A stretch of DNA of 64,000 nucleotides from Paraprevotella clara YIT 11840 (lineage in GTDB: Bacteria > Bacteroidota > Bacteroidia > Bacteroidales > Bacteroidaceae). Both the position numbers and the translations under genes were made by a program. The notes below the pieces were generated by a model. That model did not search any database. It had not been told where the DNA came from and saw only the letters and a list, made by a program, of their open reading frames with translations. The DNA lies in assembly GCF_000233955.1 (NCBI RefSeq), contig NZ_JH376599.1, positions 2,277 to 66,276 of the forward strand, given 5' to 3'. Below are positions 33,974 to 42,807 of this stretch, piece after piece (position 1 is the first letter of the stretch; each line of letters starts with the position of its first letter).

Positions 33974-33981
33974 CAAAGTTA
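33974..33981 (-). promoter_or_regulatory. Promoter -7 element (TAACTTTG) for mutS2
   Basis: An exact TAnnTTTG match on the minus strand, 23 nt upstream of the mutS2 ATG. Confidence 0.6.
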
Positions 33982-34170
33982 AGAAAAAGCGGCATAAAAG
34001 TTTCTTTGTCCGGGGCTTTTCTGTCTTTCTCCGTTGCAAGTGTCAGTGGAGAGTATTATAAGTCTGTTATAGGATAGTTTTAATGTTATTCAGAACACTC
34101 TTTGTGAATAATCAGGTCAGTTTATAAGAATGAAGATATTTATTTTGCAATCGGAAAATAACAGTAGAAA

Positions 34171-35046
34171 ATGGAAAGTGACGTATTGTTAGTTAGTGAT
34201 GATTTTATGATAGTACGTGAGAAGGATGCTCTCATGTATGGCTTGGAGGCTGGGAGGAATCTGTCTCGGATGACATCAGATACGATAAAAGTAGAATGGG
34301 TGATTGTTTCTATTGTCGTTTCGGGAGAAGCCGAATGTACCATCAATGGAAAGAATTATAACGTCAAGGCACATGATATAATCATGTCCTTGCCCAATTA
34401 TGTATTGGAACGGCAGAAAAAGACGGATGATTTGTCTGTAAACAGTCTTTGTATCTCTCGTTCTTTATTTCAAAAAGCCATTTCATTTTCTTCATATAAT
34501 TGGGATGTGGTTTCATTTCTGATAGCTCATCCGATACTGTCGCTCACGGATATGGAATATACTTGTTTATCATTGTATTATTCTTTGATATCTGTCAAGA
34601 TTGGGGATAAGAACAAGTTGGGATATAGGGAATCCATGCAGTGTCTGTTGAAATCGTTTATGTGTGAATTGTATGGCGTGATAGGACGTTATATTTCGGT
34701 CGGTGCGGTCAATTACTCTCAAGGACATAATCTGTTCAAAGGATTTTTGGATTTGCTTACATCGGTCTATCCTAAACCTCGTTCCGTATCTTTTTATGCG
34801 GAGACATTGAATGTAACGTCTAAGTATTTGTCTTCTGTCTGTAAAGCGACTTGTGGCGAGACGGCTTCGATGCTGATTCATAAAGCGGTGACGAAAGACA
34901 TCGCGGATTTGTTGTCTTATTCAAACAAAAGCATTAAGGAAATTATGGTGGAGTTGGATTTTCCTTCTCTTTCTTTCTTCGGTAAATATGTGAAAAAGCA
35001 TTTTGGTGTCGGGCCTAAAGAATATCGCTCCAAACGTTTATCCTAA
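34171..35046 (+). CDS. AraC family transcriptional regulator
   Basis: A 291-aa regulator with an N-terminal cupin-like sensor (about residues 1-150) and a C-terminal double helix-turn-helix (about 190-290). The last motif, FPSLSFFGKYVKKHFGVGPKEYR, is diagnostic. A TTATTTTG sequence about 25 nt upstream of the ATG may be its -7 element. The gene is visibly more AT-rich than its neighbours, as is the AraC gene at 47174, which is common for Bacteroides regulators. Its 3' end overlaps the convergent ZIP gene by 9 nt. The target is unknown. Confidence 0.9.
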   Translation: MESDVLLVSDDFMIVREKDALMYGLEAGRNLSRMTSDTIKVEWVIVSIVVSGEAECTINGKNYNVKAHDIIMSLPNYVLERQKKTDDLSVNSLCISRSLFQKAISFSSYNWDVVSFLIAHPILSLTDMEYTCLSLYYSLISVKIGDKNKLGYRESMQCLLKSFMCELYGVIGRYISVGAVNYSQGHNLFKGFLDLLTSVYPKPRSVSFYAETLNVTSKYLSSVCKATCGETASMLIHKAVTKDIADLLSYSNKSIKEIMVELDFPSLSFFGKYVKKHFGVGPKEYRSKRLS

Positions 35047-35817
35047 TACGACGTCCAGAATCATCATTAATACGAAGCCCAGTGCAAAGCCTACCGTTCC
35101 TACGTTGGAATGTTTTCCTTGAGAAGCCTCCGGAATCAACTCCTCTACGACCACATAAATCATAGCGCCAGCGGCAAACGACAGTAAATATGGCAATATG
35201 GGGGTGATGTAGGCTGCCAACAGAATCGTCAGGATAGCTCCGATAGGTTCTACGACACCGCTCAATGTACCGATGCCGAAAGCGCGCAATCTGCTGTTTC
35301 CCTCACTACGCAGAGGCATGGAGACAATGGCGCCTTCCGGGAAATTCTGTATGGCGATTCCCAAAGATAAAGCCAATGCACCGGCCATGGGAAGATAAGT
35401 GCTGTGTTCCATGGCGGCGGCTAATGCTACTCCTACAGCCATTCCCTCCGGAATATTGTGCAAGGTGACGGCCAATACCAACATGCTTGTCCGTGACAAT
35501 TTGCTGTGCGGTCCTTCGGGTGAAGGGCTGCCTAAATGGAGGTGCGGAGTGATCCGGTCCATCAGCAAGAGAAATGCAATACCCGCTATGAAGCCGCTTA
35601 CGGCCGGGATAACCCGGGTAGCATTTTCCGTACCGCTCATTTCTATAGAAGGTATCAGCAGCGACCATACGGAAGCCGCTACCATGACACCGGAAGCGAA
35701 TCCCAATAAGGTTTTCTGCACTAAGTCCGGCATTTGTTTTTTCATCAGAAAAACGCAGGCGGCACCTAAAGTAGTACCGGCAAAAGGTAATAATAATCCT
35801 ATGATTAGTCCGTCCAT
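35038..35817 (-). CDS. ZIP family metal transporter
   Basis: A 259-aa inner-membrane protein with about eight helices that probably imports Zn2+ or other divalent ions. The metal-binding motifs HNIPEGMAVGVALAA and NFPEGAIVSMPL in transmembrane segments 4 and 5 are intact. The His-containing loop between segments 3 and 4 (RITPHLHLGSPSPEGPHSK) is typical. It resembles ZupT/GufA. The stop codon lies inside the convergent AraC gene. It is 26 nt downstream of the asparaginase gene and probably cotranscribed with it. Confidence 0.92.
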   Translation of the reverse strand: MDGLIIGLLLPFAGTTLGAACVFLMKKQMPDLVQKTLLGFASGVMVAASVWSLLIPSIEMSGTENATRVIPAVSGFIAGIAFLLLMDRITPHLHLGSPSPEGPHSKLSRTSMLVLAVTLHNIPEGMAVGVALAAAMEHSTYLPMAGALALSLGIAIQNFPEGAIVSMPLRSEGNSRLRAFGIGTLSGVVEPIGAILTILLAAYITPILPYLLSFAAGAMIYVVVEELIPEASQGKHSNVGTVGFALGFVLMMILDVVLG

Positions 35818-35843
35818 AATTTTATATTTGTCGTTTGTGGGTA

Positions 35844-36884
35844 TTATTCCAACGTGATTTCACCGGCCAGGTTGGTATTCATGAGACGCCTGACCTCTTC
35901 GGGGGGCAGGTCATGGCCCAAAAGAAACATCAATTTGGTCAATGCACACTCCGGAGTGCTGTCATATCCGCTGATCACTCCGGCTTCCAGTAACTGACGG
36001 CCTGTTTCATAACGTTCCATTTCTACACTTCCCGACTGGCATTGGGTGATGTTGATAATAATGATGTTGCGTTCTGCAGCTTCTTTGATGAGTTTGATAA
36101 ACCAGGGTTTCTGTGGGGCGTTGCCCGAACCGAAGGTTTTCATAACTACGGCTTTCAATCCTTTAATGTTGAAGACAGAAGTAATAATGCTTTCCTGTAT
36201 CCCCGGAAAAAGCGTGAGAACCACTACATTGGTATCGAACAGGTAGTGTGCCTTCAGGGGGCGTGACGCGTCAGGCCGGCGTATGCGTTCCGGTTTGATT
36301 TTAATGTCGATGGCACTATGCCCCAGACACGGATAATTATACGACTTGAAAGCATTAAATTTCTCTGCATTGATTTTCGTGGTACGGTTGCCCCTCATCA
36401 AGTCTCTTTCGAAGTAGATACAGACTTCCGGCACCATGGCCGTACCGTCCGGATGTTTGGCCGCAGCAATCTCTATGGCGGTAATCAGGTTTTCTTTGCC
36501 GTCTGTCCGCAACATACCCATCGGGAGTTGTGAACCGGTCAATACAACCGGTTTAGACAGGTTTTCCAACATAAAACTCAATGCAGAAGCCGTATAAGCC
36601 ATGGTGTCAGTTCCATGTAGAATGACAAAACCATCGTATTGTTCGTAATTCCGTTCTACAATTCGTGCCAATCTTGCCCAATGGTAAGGTTCCATATCGG
36701 AAGAATCAATGGGGGGATCGAAAGAATAGGTGTTGATATGATAATTAAAACGTTTCAACTCCGGAACGAAGTTCAGCAAGTGGTCGAAGTTGAAGCTTTC
36801 CAATGCTCCTGTTTCCGGGTTTTCTATCATTCCGATAGTTCCACCTGTATAAATCAGCAATACGGAGGGGGCAAAGTCTGTCAT
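35844..36884 (-). CDS. ansA: L-asparaginase, type I (cytoplasmic)
   Basis: A 346-aa enzyme that hydrolyses asparagine to aspartate and ammonia. TGGTIG at residues 13-18 carries the nucleophilic Thr (about Thr16), and HGTDTMAYTASALSFML contains the second active-site segment. No signal peptide follows the chosen start, so type I is preferred. The frame is open 109 codons further upstream but that stretch has no family similarity and overlaps the promoter. The ATG at 36884 is preceded at 27 nt by TATATTTG. Confidence 0.93.
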   Translation of the reverse strand: MTDFAPSVLLIYTGGTIGMIENPETGALESFNFDHLLNFVPELKRFNYHINTYSFDPPIDSSDMEPYHWARLARIVERNYEQYDGFVILHGTDTMAYTASALSFMLENLSKPVVLTGSQLPMGMLRTDGKENLITAIEIAAAKHPDGTAMVPEVCIYFERDLMRGNRTTKINAEKFNAFKSYNYPCLGHSAIDIKIKPERIRRPDASRPLKAHYLFDTNVVVLTLFPGIQESIITSVFNIKGLKAVVMKTFGSGNAPQKPWFIKLIKEAAERNIIIINITQCQSGSVEMERYETGRQLLEAGVISGYDSTPECALTKLMFLLGHDLPPEEVRRLMNTNLAGEITLE

Positions 36885-36910
36885 ATATCCATGGTTTTGC
36901 GGTTCATTTG

Positions 36911-36918
36911 CAAATATA
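36911..36918 (-). promoter_or_regulatory. Promoter -7 element (TATATTTG) for the asparaginase gene
   Basis: An exact TAnnTTTG match on the minus strand, 26 nt upstream of the chosen ATG, which supports that start. Confidence 0.65.
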
Positions 36919-37089
36919 ACGATAAATTCTGGATTTTGAGGTGGAGTGAATTGCTTTTGTTTGTGTTTTCTAAAAAATCTTAAACTTGGAAAGTTTTCCG
37001 TTGGAAATTTGTTTCGCTGTAAATTAAAGGCGTTCTTTGCAAAAGTTTCTATTGGAAAATAATGATAATATAAAATAAGAAGGAAGAAT

Positions 37090-39552
37090 ATGAAGTATGT
37101 AATTGTGGGAGGAGTGGCTGGTGGTGCGACTGCGGCAGCCCGGATTCGTAGAAATACGGAAAAAGCGGAAATAATTTTGTTTGAAAAGGGAGAATATATA
37201 TCGTATGCCAATTGCGGTTTACCTTATTATATAGGTGGAGTGATTCGTGATAGAGAACGGCTTTTCGTGCAAACTCCGGAGGCTTTTGCACGTCGTTTCC
37301 GTGTGGATGTCCGTACTGCATCCGAGGTGACGGCAATAGATGTACGCCGAAAAGAAGTTACGGTAAGAACATCTGACGGTCGGGAATATGTGGAAACTTA
37401 CGACAAACTCTTGCTTTCGCCCGGAGCCTCCCCGGTACGTCCTCCTTTGACAAGTATCGACAGTCGTGGAATCTTTACGTTGCGTAATGTACAAGACACC
37501 GACCGTATAAAAGACTACGTACGACAACATCAGGTCAGACGTGCACTTATCGTAGGTGGCGGTTTCATCGGTTTGGAAATGGCTGAAAATTTACAACATA
37601 CAGGGGCAGAAGTGGCTGTGGTGGAAATGGCAGCTCAGGTCATGGGGCCTATAGATTTTTCTATGGCGGCTTTAGTGCATGAACATCTGTTGCAGAAAGG
37701 GGTGAAGCTTTATTTGGAACAGGCGGTGGAATCTTTTGAGGAAACCGCTTCCGGAGTGACGGTAAAGTTCAAGTCCGGTATCACGATAGAGACGGATTTG
37801 GTGATTCTTTCCATTGGGGTACGTGCTGAGACATCGTTAGCCTCCGCTGCAGGATTGGAGTTGGGAGAGATGAAAGGTATCCGTGTGAATGAGTATTTGC
37901 AGACATCGGATGAATCGGTGTATGCGGTCGGTGATGCGATAGAATTTCCTCACCCGCTGACAGGTAAGCCTTGGCTGAATTTCTTGGCAGGTCCTGCCAA
38001 CCGTCAGGCACGTATTGTGGCCGACAATATGGTGTTCGGCAATAAAGTAAAATACGAAGGGGCAGTCGGAACAGCCATTGCCAAGGTGTTCGACCAGACC
38101 GTGGCTTCAACAGGTCTTCCGGCCAAACGTTTAATACAGTTTGGGATACCTTATCTTTCGGCTACGATACATTCAGGTTCTCATGCCGGATATTATCCCG
38201 GTGCCTTGCAGATGGCTATAAAGATTACGTTTTCTCCCGATGGAGGCAAACTTTACGGAGCACAAATCGTCGGTTATGACGGTGTGGATAAGCGGATAGA
38301 TGAATACGCTATGGTCATTAAGCGCGGAGGTACAGTGTACGATTTGATGGAGTTGGAGCACGCTTACGCTCCACCTTTTTCATCAGCCAAGGATCCGGTG
38401 GCGGTATCAGGTTATGTGGCCGGGAACATATTGAACGGGAAAATGAATCCGCTTTATTGGAGGGATTTAAAAACGGCTGATTTGAACCGCGTGACATTGG
38501 TGGACGTGCGTACGCCCGACGAATATGCACTGGGAGGGATAGACGGCGCGGTGAATGTACCGTTGGATGAGTTGCGGGAACGTTTGGCAGAGTTACCTCT
38601 TGATAAACCTGTGTGGGTGTATTGTGGCGTGGGCTTGCGTGGTTATCTGGCCTCTAATATCCTAAAAGAAAATGGATATGACGTGAGGAATCTGATAGGA
38701 GGGCTTAAGACCTATAAAGCGGCTGTAACTCCGGTTTGTATTCCTGGTGCGCCTGAAGACGTTTGTGTTCGGAAATCGAGTAACACGTGTTGTGTAAGTC
38801 AGGAGGAAAAGGTGCCGGTAGCCCGTATTGTCCGAATAGATGCTTGTGGTATTCAATGTCCCGGTCCTATTCTGAAATTGAAGAAGAGTATGGAGCAATT
38901 GCAATCTGGTGAATGTTTGGAGATACGTGCTACGGATGCCGGTTTTCCCCGTGATGCCGAAGCCTGGTGCCGGATGACAGGAAACCGTTTTGTTTCTGCT
39001 CAAACCGAAAATGGTACATACATAGTCAGAGTAGAGAAAGCGACACCTTGTGCGATGGAGGTTTCACATCCGGTCTCGACGGCAAAAGGTAAGACTTTTA
39101 TTCTGTTCAGTGATGATTTGGATAAGGTATTAGCTACTTTTGTTTTGGCTAACGGTGCAGCGGCTACTGGAGAGAAAGTGACCATTTTCTTCACTTTCTG
39201 GGGATTGAATGCCATTAAAAAGACAGAAAAGCCAAAAGTGAAGAAAGATTGGTTTGGAAAGATGTTCGGTGTGATGTTGCCATCCGATTCCATGAAACTG
39301 CAACTTTCAAAAATGAATATGGGAGGCATGGGAGCACGGATGATGCGTCATATTATGAAACGTAAAGGCATTGATTCTTTAGAGTCATTACGCCGGCAGG
39401 CCATTGAAAACGGAGTGGAATTCATAGCCTGTCAAATGTCGATGGATGTGATGGGGGTGAAAAAGGAAGAGTTGTTGGACCATGTGACGATCGGCGGAGT
39501 AGCTACGTATATGGGACGTGCCGAAGAGGCTAATGTAAACTTGTTTATTTAG
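37090..39552 (+). CDS. CoA-disulfide reductase / rhodanese / TusA / DsrE fusion protein
   Basis: An 820-aa four-domain sulfur-trafficking protein. Residues 1-450 form an FAD/NAD(P)H oxidoreductase of the CoA-disulfide reductase type, with GGVAGGATAAA nucleotide binding and the redox Cys42 in YANCGLPYY. Residues 455-550 are a rhodanese domain with catalytic Cys512 in VYCGVGLRGY. Residues 580-650 are a TusA-like domain with Cys590 in QCPGP. Residues 670-820 are a DsrE-like domain. This order suggests passing of persulfide sulfur between domains, with CoA persulfide or polysulfide as possible substrate. A MarR gene follows after 7 nt and a sulfite-exporter-like gene lies opposite. Confidence 0.92.
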   Translation: MKYVIVGGVAGGATAAARIRRNTEKAEIILFEKGEYISYANCGLPYYIGGVIRDRERLFVQTPEAFARRFRVDVRTASEVTAIDVRRKEVTVRTSDGREYVETYDKLLLSPGASPVRPPLTSIDSRGIFTLRNVQDTDRIKDYVRQHQVRRALIVGGGFIGLEMAENLQHTGAEVAVVEMAAQVMGPIDFSMAALVHEHLLQKGVKLYLEQAVESFEETASGVTVKFKSGITIETDLVILSIGVRAETSLASAAGLELGEMKGIRVNEYLQTSDESVYAVGDAIEFPHPLTGKPWLNFLAGPANRQARIVADNMVFGNKVKYEGAVGTAIAKVFDQTVASTGLPAKRLIQFGIPYLSATIHSGSHAGYYPGALQMAIKITFSPDGGKLYGAQIVGYDGVDKRIDEYAMVIKRGGTVYDLMELEHAYAPPFSSAKDPVAVSGYVAGNILNGKMNPLYWRDLKTADLNRVTLVDVRTPDEYALGGIDGAVNVPLDELRERLAELPLDKPVWVYCGVGLRGYLASNILKENGYDVRNLIGGLKTYKAAVTPVCIPGAPEDVCVRKSSNTCCVSQEEKVPVARIVRIDACGIQCPGPILKLKKSMEQLQSGECLEIRATDAGFPRDAEAWCRMTGNRFVSAQTENGTYIVRVEKATPCAMEVSHPVSTAKGKTFILFSDDLDKVLATFVLANGAAATGEKVTIFFTFWGLNAIKKTEKPKVKKDWFGKMFGVMLPSDSMKLQLSKMNMGGMGARMMRHIMKRKGIDSLESLRRQAIENGVEFIACQMSMDVMGVKKEELLDHVTIGGVATYMGRAEEANVNLFI

Positions 39553-39559
39553 CGCTGCC

Positions 39560-39916
39560 ATGGAGAAAATCAAATGTATTTGTGTCATGAGGGACCTTTA
39601 TCGTTCTCTTGCTTTGTTGGAAACCCGTCTGTCGGAAACATACGGTTTATCATTGAATGAAGCGATGGTCCTGTGTAGCATTGGGGAAGAAACCGTGATG
39701 GCAGGCGTGGTTGTGGAACGTACGGGACTGACGGCCTCACATGCTTCCAAAATGATACGTTCGGTAGAAGAAAAAGGCTTGTTGGTTCGGACTTTGGGGG
39801 AGAAAGACAAGCGCCAGATGTATTTTGCCCTGACTGATAAGGCCAAGGAGAAGTTGGAAGACATCCGAAAGCATGGAATAGAGATTCCCGATTTGCTGCT
39901 TCCTTTCTTCCAGTAA
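39560..39916 (+). CDS. MarR family transcriptional regulator
   Basis: A 118-aa winged-helix protein of the MarR type. The recognition region SHASKMIRSVEEKGLLVRTLGEKDKRQMYFALTDKAKE includes the wing DKR motif. Cys residues at positions 6 and 8 (KCIC) and one more near 34 could sense oxidants or sulfur species, which is speculative. It follows the sulfurtransferase fusion gene after 7 nt and probably controls it. A strong bidirectional terminator follows. Confidence 0.88.
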   Translation: MEKIKCICVMRDLYRSLALLETRLSETYGLSLNEAMVLCSIGEETVMAGVVVERTGLTASHASKMIRSVEEKGLLVRTLGEKDKRQMYFALTDKAKEKLEDIRKHGIEIPDLLLPFFQ

Positions 39917-39928
39917 GAGACGGAACAT

Positions 39929-39974
39929 ATCTGAAAATCCCCATGGTCGGTTAGGACCATGGGGATTTTCAGAT
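39929..39974. terminator. Bidirectional terminator between marR and the YeiH-type gene
   Basis: A perfect 20-bp stem (from ATCTGAAAATCC to GGATTTTCAGAT) with a 6-nt loop GGTTAG lies between two convergent genes. Confidence 0.9.
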
Positions 39975-39987
39975 GTCCGAATTCTTT

Positions 39988-41040
39988 TCAGAACAACAAT
40001 TTTACAATGGCATATCCACCGAATACCAGCCAAACATAGAGGATGCCGGCCAGATAGAAAGGTTTGGCTCCGGCTTGTTTGAATTTGTCTATGCTGGTTT
40101 CTGCACCGAGTGCCGTCATGGCCATGGTAAGTAAGAACGTGTCCACGTTATTGATGAACCCTATACCTGCCTGCAAAGTTTCCTGAGGAATGAAAGTGGC
40201 AGATTGTAACAGGGAATTAATACCGATGACGACTAAAAAATAAAAAGCGAACCAAGGTATTGTGATTTTACTCTTTCCGGTTATGCCTTTATTTTTTTGT
40301 TTTCCGGAGAGGCATACACTCATGATGACCAAAACGGGTGCCAACAGCATGACGCGTATCATTTTGGTGATGGTGGCGGCATCTGCCACATTGCCTCCCG
40401 CAGCATCGATGGCGTTACCCGCTCCGACTACATGAGCTACTTCGTGCAGGGTTGAACCTATATATACGGCTATGGCTTGGTCGCTCAAGCCGTCCAACCA
40501 TCCGGCACGGTACATGATGGGATAGAGGAACATGGAAAGTGTTCCGAATATCACCACGGTGGATACGGCGACCGCAGTCTTGTGGGCTTCGCAGCGCACA
40601 ACCGGTTCGGCTCCCAGTACGGCTGCAGCTCCACAGATGGCGCTACCGGTAGAAGTCATTAAAGCTGTCTGGCTGTCCACTTTGAGTAATTTTCCCATTA
40701 ATATTCCTAAGGCCAATGTACCGGCGACGATAATCAAATCAGCCGTAATGGCCGGTAGTCCTATGGCCAGTACCTGTTGAAAAGTCAGCTTGAAGCCGTA
40801 GAGTACTACGCCTGTGCGCAAGATTTGTTTGGAACAAAACTTGATTCCCGGAACCCATGTCTCGGGCAGTTTGTTGCGTAAGCTATTGGCATATAGCATG
40901 CCTAAGATGATACCGACAATCAGCGGGCTGAAGGAAAGTTGTTTGACGAACTCGAATTCTGTAATGTAAAAGGCAGAAAACGAAAATAAAACGATAAGTA
41001 AAATTCCATGCAGGACTTCTCCTTTGTTTTCCTTAAACAT
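39988..41040 (-). CDS. YeiH-type putative sulfate/sulfite exporter family protein
   Basis: A 350-aa integral membrane protein with about ten helices. Family hallmarks are STGSAICGAAAVLGAEPVV, the GSTLHEVAHVVGAGNA segment and the ALGAETSIDKFK loop near the C-terminus. The family (UPF0324/YeiH) is named putative sulfate exporter; transport of sulfite or related anions is not proven for this protein. The neighbouring sulfurtransferase fusion supports a sulfur-related role. A TATCTTTG element lies at 41088-41095. Confidence 0.88.
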   Translation of the reverse strand: MFKENKGEVLHGILLIVLFSFSAFYITEFEFVKQLSFSPLIVGIILGMLYANSLRNKLPETWVPGIKFCSKQILRTGVVLYGFKLTFQQVLAIGLPAITADLIIVAGTLALGILMGKLLKVDSQTALMTSTGSAICGAAAVLGAEPVVRCEAHKTAVAVSTVVIFGTLSMFLYPIMYRAGWLDGLSDQAIAVYIGSTLHEVAHVVGAGNAIDAAGGNVADAATITKMIRVMLLAPVLVIMSVCLSGKQKNKGITGKSKITIPWFAFYFLVVIGINSLLQSATFIPQETLQAGIGFINNVDTFLLTMAMTALGAETSIDKFKQAGAKPFYLAGILYVWLVFGGYAIVKLLF

Positions 41041-41087
41041 AAATCAGTGAAAATGTTAGTTATAAAATAATAAGGGTTATCCGTTTG

Positions 41088-41095
41088 CAAAGATA
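41088..41095 (-). promoter_or_regulatory. Promoter -7 element (TATCTTTG) for the YeiH-type gene
   Basis: An exact TAnnTTTG match on the minus strand, 47 nt upstream of the ATG; no clear -33 element. Confidence 0.6.
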
Positions 41096-41156
41096 CGATA
41101 AAAATATTGCAGCACGTAGATTTATATACATATTTTAGTATTGTCAGGGATTCGAC

Positions 41157-41196
41157 AAAAACGCCGATGCTTGTATTTATGGCATCGGCGTTTTTT
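41157..41196 (-). terminator. Terminator of the winged-helix/RND run
   Basis: The stem ACGCCGATGC/GCATCGGCGT (41161-41170 with 41182-41191) is flanked by A5 on the left and T6 on the right, so it works for the leftward genes that end at 41219. Confidence 0.85.
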
Positions 41197-41218
41197 AGTT
41201 TAAAGGTGGGGCGGGTAT

Positions 41219-41446
41219 TTATCCGAATTTGAACATAATGTCTTCTTCTTCATCCGACACCCAGAATGTAGAGTCCTTTTTTTGAATGAAAATGTTGTTT
41301 TCACGGGCCAGCCAACCAACGGCCAGTGCCGTGTCTTCTACACTGAGTTCTAACTTCCCTGCCAGGTCTTGTAGGGTGATTTCACGCGTTTCTTTCAGGA
41401 TACGCCAGACTTTTCCGGCATTGGTCCCAATTTCTGTTTTGTACAT
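41219..41446 (-). CDS. Winged-helix DUF2582 protein
   Basis: A 75-aa single-domain winged-helix protein (AGKVWRILKETREITLQDLAGKLELSVEDTALAVGWLARENNI) ending in an acidic tail. DUF2582 proteins are small and widespread in Bacteroidetes; DNA binding is likely but targets are unknown. It starts 11 nt after the TolC-family gene stop and probably shares the RND transcript. Confidence 0.85.
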   Translation of the reverse strand: MYKTEIGTNAGKVWRILKETREITLQDLAGKLELSVEDTALAVGWLARENNIFIQKKDSTFWVSDEEEDIMFKFG

Positions 41447-41457
41447 AATTTATTGAA

Positions 41458-42807
41458 TTAGTGTTGGTATAATGTACCCGCTGCTTTCTTATACTTGACG
41501 TAACTCAGGTATAGTTGGTAGTGGGCGTTTACTTGGGTCTCGTATGCTTGTTGCCAAAGGGCTTGTGCCTCCAAATGGTCGGATAGGGATTCCAATCCAA
41601 CGGTATATTGGCTATGGCTTACTTTCCGGTTTTCTTCTGCCTGCTCCAAGGAGCGGTCTGCAATTTGACATTCCATTTTGGCTTCATCCAGGTTGTGTGC
41701 TGCTTGCGTCAGTTCGAGAAGCATTTGTTCGTTCAGATTTTCTTTTTCCAGCCGGGTTTGTTCCAGTTTGGCTTTGGCTGCCCGGACTTTATTGGAACGT
41801 TCACCGAAATGATACAATGGGAGACTCACGTTCAGCAAGACGGAAAAACTGCCGTCTTTGAAGAAGGTTTCGTCGTTTAGTTCAAAGCCGTGCAGGTAGT
41901 TGAATGCGCCTTGCAATCCGACTTTGGGCATTAATTCGCTGCGGTTCAGCTTGATTTGTTGCCGTGCCATGTCTTCCTGTTTGTCGAGTAGTACATATTC
42001 CGGGCGTGCAGAGATGTCGGAGATTTGTATTTCCATTCGTTGCTCAATTTCTGGGAAATCTTCTGAAATACGGATGGGGGTATCTAACGGTTTGCCTATC
42101 AGATGACAGAGATTCATGGTAGCCAGCCGGAGGGCGTTATCGGCTTTGCGGACGGCAAGTTCACTTTCATTGAGTTTGACTTGGACTTTGAGTACGTCGT
42201 TACGCGGCTTTAGGCCGTGACGGTGTGCACTTTCTACATTGTTCAAAAGTTCTGTGAGGACGGTTTGGTATTTTTCTGCCACTTTTTTCATCTCTTGTGC
42301 TTTTATCATCGAGACGTAGGCATCATCTGTTTTCATGATGACTTGGGTGGCCGTCAGTGTTTCATTAATTTGTGCCATTTCGTTTCCCAATACAGACATC
42401 CGGTAGGCTGCTTGAATCTTTCCGCCCATATAGAGTGGTTGTTCCAATTGTATGCCACCCAGAAACATCGGTCCGATTTTATAGTCGAGGTTTATACCCG
42501 GGAAGAAGGCGAATTGTTGGAGTTGTCCCGTGGAAGAGAAGATGGGGAGTTGTCCGCTTCCGGAACTGTATCCACCGTCGGCGGTGCTATACAAGCCGGT
42601 GGCATTGGCAGTTAAATTAGGAAAGAAATTTCCTTTATAACTTTTCATCGTGTAGCGTGCACTCTCCGTCTGTTGGAAAGAAGCTGCCATTTCTTTGTTA
42701 TGAGTCAAAGCCATTTCCCTACATTGTTTCAGGCTTAATGTCTCTTGTGCACGAAGTTGGGGAATGAGACATGTTATATATAGGATAGAAATGATGATCT
42801 TTTTCAT
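41458..42807 (-). CDS. TolC family outer-membrane efflux protein
   Basis: A 449-aa outer-membrane channel protein with signal peptide (KKIIISILYITCLIPQLRAQ) and two long helical-hairpin repeats (about residues 25-240 and 250-449). Sequence such as SLKQCREMALTHNKEMAAS at the N-terminus and LESLSDHLEAQALWQQAYE near the C-terminus is typical. It is the last pump component of the operon and overlaps the RND permease stop by 4 nt, so the three genes form a complete tripartite system. Confidence 0.93.
   Translation of the reverse strand: MKKIIISILYITCLIPQLRAQETLSLKQCREMALTHNKEMAASFQQTESARYTMKSYKGNFFPNLTANATGLYSTADGGYSSGSGQLPIFSSTGQLQQFAFFPGINLDYKIGPMFLGGIQLEQPLYMGGKIQAAYRMSVLGNEMAQINETLTATQVIMKTDDAYVSMIKAQEMKKVAEKYQTVLTELLNNVESAHRHGLKPRNDVLKVQVKLNESELAVRKADNALRLATMNLCHLIGKPLDTPIRISEDFPEIEQRMEIQISDISARPEYVLLDKQEDMARQQIKLNRSELMPKVGLQGAFNYLHGFELNDETFFKDGSFSVLLNVSLPLYHFGERSNKVRAAKAKLEQTRLEKENLNEQMLLELTQAAHNLDEAKMECQIADRSLEQAEENRKVSHSQYTVGLESLSDHLEAQALWQQAYETQVNAHYQLYLSYVKYKKAAGTLYQH

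Noticed and set aside
36885-37211. N-terminal extension of asparaginase
   Set aside because: It has no family similarity and contains the TATATTTG promoter element; the enzyme N-terminus starts at 36884.
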